From: Cinnamomum chago | Taxonomy: Eukaryota; Streptophyta; Magnoliopsida; Laurales; Lauraceae | Direction of reading: 5' to 3' | DNA: 64,000 nucleotides | Assembly (NCBI GenBank): GCA_038049695.1 | Contig: CP142459.1 | Location: forward strand, 69,060,001-69,124,000 | In this document: positions 58,048 through 64,000 of the stretch, piece after piece | How positions within the stretch are numbered: position 1 is the stretch's first letter | Layout: every line of letters begins with the position of its first letter | The notes under the pieces: model-generated | Told to the model about the DNA's origin: nothing | Seen by the model: only the letters and a program-made list of their open reading frames with translations | The model's database searches: none | Made by a program: the position numbers and the translations under genes

Positions 58048-58491
58048 TAGGGGTGCACATGGGAGGTTCGGATCGGTTTAGAAGGGAAACCATCAACCAA
58101 ATTGAACTCATCGGTTTTCTATTTTTCCAAACTGCCCATGTGCTCAAACTAAACCGAAAGGAACCAGTTGAATTACAGTTTATATATATATATATATATA
58201 TATTTCACAAAAGTATGGCAGTTCAATTGGTGAAAGACGTTGGACTTCAAATAACGGATTGAGGGTTCAAGTCTTCGTTAAGTAATTTTTCATGTTCATT
58301 TAAATATTATATATAATTTATATAATCGGTTTGGTAGCAGTTTAACTGCACATTCAAACAGAATAAAACCGAACGGTTTGAAAGAAATCCGAATCGTGAC
58401 TGAACCAATCTACTACAAAACCGATCCGAACTGCTCAGTTCGGATCGGCCCAATTAGTTTAGTGGCTGAGCGGTGTTTTTTTACACCCCTA
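58048..58491. mobile_element. hAT-like MITE, 444 bp
   Basis: Ends TAGGGGTGCACATGGG and, on the opposite strand, TAGGGGTGTAAAAAAA. Flanked by AATGCCTT (58040-58047) and AATGCCTC (58492-58499), an 8-bp duplication with one mismatch. Subterminal GGTTCGGATCGG words occur in both orientations. A TA microsatellite lies at about 58178-58201. Just after it is a tRNA-like stretch (TTCAATTGGTGAAAGACG, GAGGGTTCAAGTC). Confidence 0.85.
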
Positions 58492-58951
58492 AATGCCTCC
58501 TACCCATTGGTATTCGATTAACTGGGTCTGGATCCAAGATCCAAATACATGCATCTAGACTAAACTCAATTGCCATCGACTCCAACTCTGTGGACCCAAC
58601 TGGGACCCCATTTCCAATCGGTTTCAGACTCAGCGAATTGCTGGTTTCTAAGTAGGGATAGTAGCCAGTAGAGTTCGACTGACCTCATCTTAACTGTCCA
58701 TTTGGTCTGCCCATCCACATGACTCCATGAGCTTGACCACATATGATAACTCTTGATCTCAGCCGTTGTGGAGGGCGTCATGAAGGACAGGGTTATATAA
58801 TCAATTAATCACCACCAGCACAAGACCTGTACTGTCCATATTGACTGGACTCAGCCTAGGCCTAGGTTAGGGTTTCTGATGATAACTAGACTGGCTGGTC
58901 TCTACAGCTCCACCTATATATTCTTTAAAATCAAGTCTGACATAAAATGGG

Positions 58952-59120
58952 TAACTCAGTTGGCTTAAGGGCAAAGACCACGGTTTGCAATCGGAAGTTG
59001 TAGGTTCGAAACTGCACTACCAAATTGAGACTAAAGGTGAGTTTATCCGGCTTACCCCTGACCCAGAGGAATTCGACAGCTCAAAGGATTATGAACCCTC
59101 CGATAAGAGAGTAAAAAAAA
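58952..59120 (+). mobile_element. tRNA-derived SINE, copy 4 (in duplication B)
   Basis: TAACTCAGTTGGCTTAAGGGC (A box region) and GTAGGTTCGAAACTG (B box) are well preserved, followed by GTTTATCCGGCTTACCCCTG and the tail CTCAAAGGATTATGAACCCT shared with copies 2 and 3. It ends in an A-rich stretch (59111-59130). Confidence 0.7.
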
Positions 59121-59135
59121 AGAAGAAAAGCCCGG

Positions 59136-59571
59136 TATAAAAGTGTTAGCCTGCTGCTCTCTCTCTCTCTCATATATAATGATGATCTAATAAGATATGT
59201 AATGGGTTGGACGCGGGGTGAATAAATGTGATCCAAATTGAATGATGATTCCAGAACTAGATCTAGCATCACCGAAAAGACAGATATAATGTCTGGTTTC
59301 ATATCTGATCTGACACAATAAGTGGGGCACAATAAGTGGGGCTAATATAAAAGAGTGAGCCTGCTACTCTCTCTCTCTCTCTCTCTCTGATATGTAATGA
59401 TGATCTAATAAGGGATGTAAATATGTAATGGGTTGGACGAGGGGTGAATAAATGTGATCCAGATCTGTATTCAATTTTATCAATGATGATTCCAGAACTA
59501 GATCTAGCATCAGCCAAAAGACAAATATAATGTCTGGTTTCATTTCTGATCTGACACAACAAGTGGGGCTA
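59136..59571 (+). repeat. 210-bp internal tandem duplication in copy B
   Basis: Units from about 59136 and 59346 share AGCCTGCT.CTCTCTCTC, TAATGATGATCTAATAAG, ATGGGTTGGACG.GGGGTG and ATGATTCCAGAACTAGATC. Copy A has a single unit, so this duplication postdates the larger one or was lost from A. Confidence 0.85.
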
Positions 59572-59661
59572 ATATATATACTTGAATCAACTGGGGGCTA
59601 ATATGGTTATACTTGTATCAACTATTTCTAAAATAAATATATCAAACATGGAGAAACCTTC

Positions 59662-60632
59662 TGTTGGCATTTGAAATGGGCCCACTTGTATTTACATGTG
59701 GGTGGACCCCACTCACAAAGATACACCCCTCACAAGGAATCTCATGATGATATGGATAAGAATAGTTTGAGTTTTATTCAAATTGAGAGAGTTTGATCTA
59801 ACCTATTATCCTTATCATCTCTCAATTCGAATTTAAATGGAGATCTTATCACCCATTAGCCAAAGGGCTTTATATAGACATTAGAATAATTAAGGGTGTA
59901 AAAAAAAAAACCGGAAAACCGTCTAACCGAACCGAACCGGACCAAACCGCGGTTAATAACCGTATTTCACGGTTCGGTTACGGTTACGGTTAATGAAATC
60001 CAAAAACCGCACGGTTCGGTTCGATTACGATTTTCCATAATAATTCACGGTTATTAACCGAACCGAACTGTAACCATATGTGGTTAACCGTACCATTTAC
60101 AAATAAAAGAAAAAATAAGGGGGCTAAATTAAATATTTCTTACCTTATTTAATTGCTCCTTATGTGTCATTTTACCTCCAATATTCATTCACATTTATCC
60201 CCTTACGTGAGGAAGGCATTCCACGGTTATTAACCATAACCGAACCGTTTAATATGGTTAACCGCGGTTACGGTTTTCCACGATTTTTATGGATACGGTT
60301 TTGAAAGACAGAAAACCGCGGTTACGGTTCGGTTAACGGTTTTCCCAAATTTACTGGTTAACTGAACCGTTACACCCCTAAGAATAATAGTTAGCACCAA
60401 CTTTAAAAAGAATACATCTTCCACTAGATCTACTATTCTCCCTCATCATCTTCTACATTCAGGGTGTCCATTCTTGCCCTTGGATCTTGAAGAGTGAATT
60501 ACATATGACTGATCTCTCGTAAACAGTCACAGATCTCCACAACTAGTGCCTGATTCAAGCCGACGCAATCCTTATCGTGTTTGTAGCAACCAGCTCTTAA
60601 AGATCCTGCTTCCGCTACATTTACTCCCTTCA
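59662..60632 (+). repeat. Copia 5' LTR (with hAT MITE inside)
   Basis: 971 bp, of which 498 bp are a MITE and its target duplication. Without it the LTR is about 473 bp. It begins TG and ends CA next to the primer-binding site. Confidence 0.92.
59891..60380. mobile_element. hAT-like MITE, 490 bp, inside Copia 5' LTR
   Basis: Ends TAAGGGTGTAAAAA and, on the opposite strand, TAGGGGTGTAACGG. Flanked by a perfect 8-bp duplication AGAATAAT (59883-59890 and 60381-60388). The 3' LTR has one uninterrupted GAGAATAATAGTTAG near 63586. The interior is full of CGGTTA and AACCG words in both orientations. Confidence 0.95.
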
Positions 60633-61015
60633 TTGGTATCAGAGCTTGTTATTGGCACGCACGCTCACGCGAGGATTAGATTGATTTTGGTTGTGAATCA
60701 GGTAACTCGAAACCTTGGCAATAATATTAAATTGTGTGAAAATTTGGTGATTTTTTTTTAACGATATAAATCGTGTGATTGGCATGATCTAACCAGGATT
60801 GATAGATCATGAGTGTTATTAAATATGTTTTATGCATTGGCCTTTCCTACACTTACCATCAGTAAAAATATTAGATCAAATGACTAATTTACATGCATGT
60901 GAAACACATATATATGTGTGAAATAGAGCATATATATCAGACATATATATGAATGCATTTGATCATATGAGTGTGCGGGCGGTGCCTATGGTTGTACATT
61001 CTTAAATAGACATGT

Positions 61016-62050
61016 ATGAGAATATTTTATAATTTAGTCATGTCAAATGATTTTTCCATGTATTACGAAGATCATTGCGTTTATATTAAGCGATCTAAAC
61101 ATAAATTTGTGTTTCTCTCACTTTACGTTGATGATATTCTTATGGCTTGCAATGATATTAGATTTTTAATTGAGACCAAAGCTTGGTTGTCAACTATTTT
61201 TGAAATGAAGATTTGGATGAGGCTGTGTTCATTTTGGGGGTTAAAATTACGCGGAATCGTACAAAACGCATTCTTGGTCTGTCTCAAACAACTTACATTG
61301 AGAAAATTTTAGAGAAATTTAGAATGGCCAATGCTAGTCCCATTGAGACCCTGATTGATAAGGGTTGCAAATTAAGTACTATGCAATGTCCTCAAACCGA
61401 TGCTGAAACAAAAAAGAATGGCTTCCATACCCTATGCCAGTGCTGTAGGAAGTTTAATGTATACTATGTTGTGCACATGCCCCGATATTTGTTATGCAGT
61501 TGGGTTGGTTAGTCAATTTCAAAGTAACCCGGGTATTTCTCATTGGAATGCCGTCAAACGAATCTTCCGATATTTAAAGGGCACAAAAGATATGATGCTT
61601 TGCTATCATGGTGGTGGCCTGAGTTTATTGGCATACAATGACTCATCATTTTTGGATGATCCCGACGACGGTAAATCCACATCGGGTTATGTGTTCTTAC
61701 TGGGCGGGGGAGCCATTTCATGGTCCAGTAAGAAGCAGGAGTGTACGGTCATGTCGACCAACGAGGCTGAATATGTTGCTTGCGCACTAGCAGCCAAGGA
61801 GGCTGTATGGATTCGCCATTTTCTGTTGGATTTGAGACTTGTATTCATTGCCCGCGATCCCATTACATTGAGAACAGATAGCACAACTGCTATATGCTTG
61901 GCAAAAGACCCCCAACTTCATCAGAGGGCAAAACATATCAAACGTAAGTGGCATTTTATTCGTGAACAAGTAGAAGCAAAAGAGATAGCAATATCTCATG
62001 TGCCATCTTTGGAAATGATTGCTGACCCGATGACCAAACCATTGGCATGA
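61016..62050 (+). pseudogene. Copia reverse transcriptase / RNase H remnant
   Basis: The YVDDIL catalytic motif of Copia reverse transcriptase lies near 61122-61139. Further on are YLKGTKDMML, KSTSGYVFLLGG, ISWSSKKQE and EAEY, the standard Copia RNase H series, ending ADPMTKPLA. The upstream pol domains are absent. Fossil, broken. Confidence 0.92.
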
Positions 62051-63328
62051 GAACTATTCGCTATTCATGTAAGGCGTATGAGAATGCAATATATGTAATC
62101 CTCCTTTTAAGTGGGAGTGTATTGGACTTGTTTTAATAAAAAAAAAATTGTGCTTATATGCATGTTATATTTCTTCACTCATGTATGTGCATATACTTTA
62201 CATTGGCAACATACACAATAAGCGTGTGTATTAGATGCACACGTGGCACCAAATAGGTGAGGTCATCCACTCGCACGGATAAAGACTGCCCTTGATGTCT
62301 TAGTGACTGATAGGATGAGGTTCATGCATTTGTATGATATGCTGATTAGGCCAATATGGATCTTATTGGTGCGTACAAATGTATGGAACGCCGGCTCAGT
62401 CTTATGTGCATTGAGGGTGATGTGGATCACAAGACTGAATGAGACTTAGCTTTGTCGTCGAACAAATCACACCCTAGTAAGTCCGATAGCCTGTTTAAAA
62501 AACCAAGCGTGGTTGTGTTTGTGACGATCTGCTTGCGCAATAGTGACTCGGTGCAATATCAGCATGGGCTCAGTTGTGGAGCTAATGCATTTTCACACTG
62601 TGACGCATGTCTACAGACATGCGTGTTTAAGGACCTACCTACGAGCAATGGGATAATACCCTAGAATCTTGTTTGTTGTGCGAGAGTTAGTTCCGTAGGT
62701 GACTCTTGAGATTGGAGTTGGTTATTGTATGAACCAATTCTTGATGCTATTGTGCCCTTATACCAACCTCTACGTTGGAAAGATTAGATCGGTGTTGCTA
62801 CTTTAGCTGCGGTTGCGCCACGGCAACATAGGAGCCTACGAGCCGCCGTGCTAGGAAAGCTGCTTAGTTGATTCTGACCCTCGTAAGTCCATGGGAAGAC
62901 CCCTTGACATCACACTCTAGTTTATACGTGCTTACGATACTTATCGGCCCGAGCTATATTGAGTATTTTGAAAATTTTAAGACAAACAATTTTTAAATTA
63001 TATATATGTATAAATATCTTATTTTATAAAAAGAAATGTTTTTAAAGAGTTTTTTTTTACTCGATAAGTTGAATAAGCACGTATGTGGGTTGAACACGAC
63101 TCAAGGGTATGAGTCGATATCCAATCCGGTGTGGTCATACGAGTGTCTAGGGCAGACTGATGTATCAGTGAGTTGGTGTATTCTAGTCAGATGGCGACTT
63201 TGTATACATTCTCTCCGTGAATAGGCATCGTGGAGGTCCCACTCTTCAGGTCCATTTCTACTTTGTGGAATTTGATGATGGAAATTAGTAATCTAATAGG
63301 ATGAAGCTTGTTCGGTGCGAGTGGGAGA
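62051..63328. other. Copia 3' internal untranslated region
   Basis: About 1.28 kb between the RNase H remnant and the 3' LTR with no coding resemblance. This is long for a Copia 3' internal region, so it may contain unrelated or rearranged sequence. A purine-rich tract precedes the LTR. Confidence 0.6.
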
Positions 63329-63836
63329 TGTTGGCATTTGTGATGGGGTCCACTTGTGTTTACATGTGGGTGAACCATACTCACAAAGATACACCCCTCA
63401 TAAGGAATCTCATGGTGATATAGATAAGAATAGTTTGACTTTTATCCAACTCTCTATCCTTATCATATCTCCATTTAATTCAAATTGAGAGAGTTTGATT
63501 CAGCCTATTATCCTTATCATCTCTCAATTCGAATTTGAATGGAGATCTTATCACCCATTAGCCAAATGACTATATATAGACATGAGAATAATAGTTAGCA
63601 CCAACTTTAAAAAGAATACATATTCCACTAGATCTACTATTCTCCCTCATCATCTTCTACATTCAGGGTGTCCATCCTTGCCCTTGGATCTTGAAGAGTG
63701 AATTACATGTGACTGATCTCTCGTAAACAGTCACAAATTTCCACAACTAGTACCTGATTCAAGCCGACGCAATCCTTATCGTGTTTGTAGCAGCCAGCTC
63801 TTAAAGATCCTGCTTTCGCTACATTTACTCCCTTCA
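63329..63836 (+). repeat. Copia 3' LTR
   Basis: 508 bp, begins TGTTGGCATTTG and ends ACTCCCTTCA. It carries a short extra segment relative to the 5' LTR (about 63445-63485) but lacks the MITE, which proves the MITE is a later insertion. Confidence 0.92.
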
Positions 63837-64000
63837 CCTTCTTCTACCCGCACTCTGCGATACGGTGAATACCGTGCGCCTAGATTCCTAACGAGGCATG
63901 ACCCATCTAAGTGGACCATAAAATAGGAACCTCCCTGTGACAGTCATCGATCCTAAGTTTGACACCCATTCGAATAGATTGGACCATTGGATTGACTGCG
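63837..64000 (+). repeat. Tandem segmental duplication, copy B (right part)
   Basis: Starts with the right CCTTC target duplication and continues TTCTACCCGCACTCTGCGAT, matching 57069-57235 almost base for base. The copy runs off the end of the window. Confidence 0.9.

Larger units (their letters stand above)
58723..59661 (+). repeat. Tandem segmental duplication, copy B (left part)
   Basis: Second copy of 56225-57235. It continues across the Copia insertion at 63837-64000 and runs off the window. An internal unit of about 210 bp (from 59136 and 59346) is duplicated within this copy only. Confidence 0.9.
59662..63836 (+). mobile_element. Ty1/Copia LTR retrotransposon fossil
   Basis: Flanked by a perfect 5-bp duplication CCTTC (59657-59661 and 63837-63841). 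Both terminal repeats begin TGTTGGCATTTG and end ACTCCCTTCA. The 5' LTR (59662-60632) is followed at once by the primer-binding site TGGTATCAGAGC, matching initiator Met tRNA. The 3' LTR (63329-63836) follows a purine-rich GAGTGGGAGA. The interior keeps only the end of reverse transcriptase and the RNase H part; gag, protease and integrase are gone. Broken, with a large loss and a few further breaks. The LTRs have diverged visibly by substitutions and an indel, so it is not young. A hAT MITE sits in the 5' LTR. Confidence 0.93.

Noticed and set aside
1-64000. CRISPR arrays, bacterial operons or phage-type systems
   Set aside because: The window is plant nuclear DNA; no regularly spaced repeats with unique spacers were seen, and tandem repeats found are head-to-tail duplications, palindromes or microsatellites.

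Overview
This is nuclear DNA from a flowering plant. Three things show it: an AGO1-type ARGONAUTE gene with about 22 coding exons and a miR168 target site, a PLS-class PPR-DYW organelle RNA-editing gene, and nested plant transposons (L1 LINE, Cassandra TRIM, Ty3/Gypsy and Ty1/Copia LTR fossils, hAT and Tourist-like MITEs, tRNA-derived SINEs). The protein sequences and long AT-rich intergenic spacers would suit a magnoliid or another early-diverging angiosperm, but the species is a guess.

Layout. 1-1562: AGO1 3' flank, probably including its 3' UTR. 1563-11690 (minus): AGO1, 22 coding exons joining into a clean 1081-codon frame. A leader and promoter with two G-boxes and a TATA-like box lie at about 11691-13310. 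13400-28600: gene-poor, holding a LINE-type RNase H fragment, a Helitron-like repeat, an internally deleted hAT transposon with terminal repeats and target-site duplication (20609-22384), a Tourist-like MITE, a hAT-like MITE and small tandem duplications. 28655-31165 (minus): intronless PPR-DYW gene, 836 aa. 34434-37106 (minus): three-exon bicupin (11S-globulin-like/glutelin type-A-like) gene with TATA box and G-box. A GC-rich hairpin and a 5.3-kb L1 insertion (37778-43101) begin within 400 bp upstream of its TATA box.

Right half. The L1 carries a Tourist-like MITE in its endonuclease region and a Cassandra TRIM (5S rRNA-bearing LTR) in its 3' zinc-knuckle region. It is followed by a Gypsy-type LTR fossil with almost no internal region and a 1.23-kb tandem duplication of its LTR tail (43191-48837). 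48838-56220 is intergenic DNA with a palindromic AT-rich array, a dispersed repeat pair, microsatellites and SINEs. From 56225 a unit of at least 1.0 kb is tandemly duplicated with a spacing of about 2.5 kb. The second copy is interrupted by a Copia fossil (59662-63836), whose 5' LTR was itself invaded by a hAT MITE. Paired empty sites inside the window let the order of several insertions be read directly.

Host functions. AGO1 is the central small-RNA slicer and carries the miR168 feedback site. The PPR-DYW protein is expected to edit or process organelle transcripts. The cupin is a non-secreted storage-protein relative of unclear role. The three genes show no functional linkage. All three lie on the minus strand.
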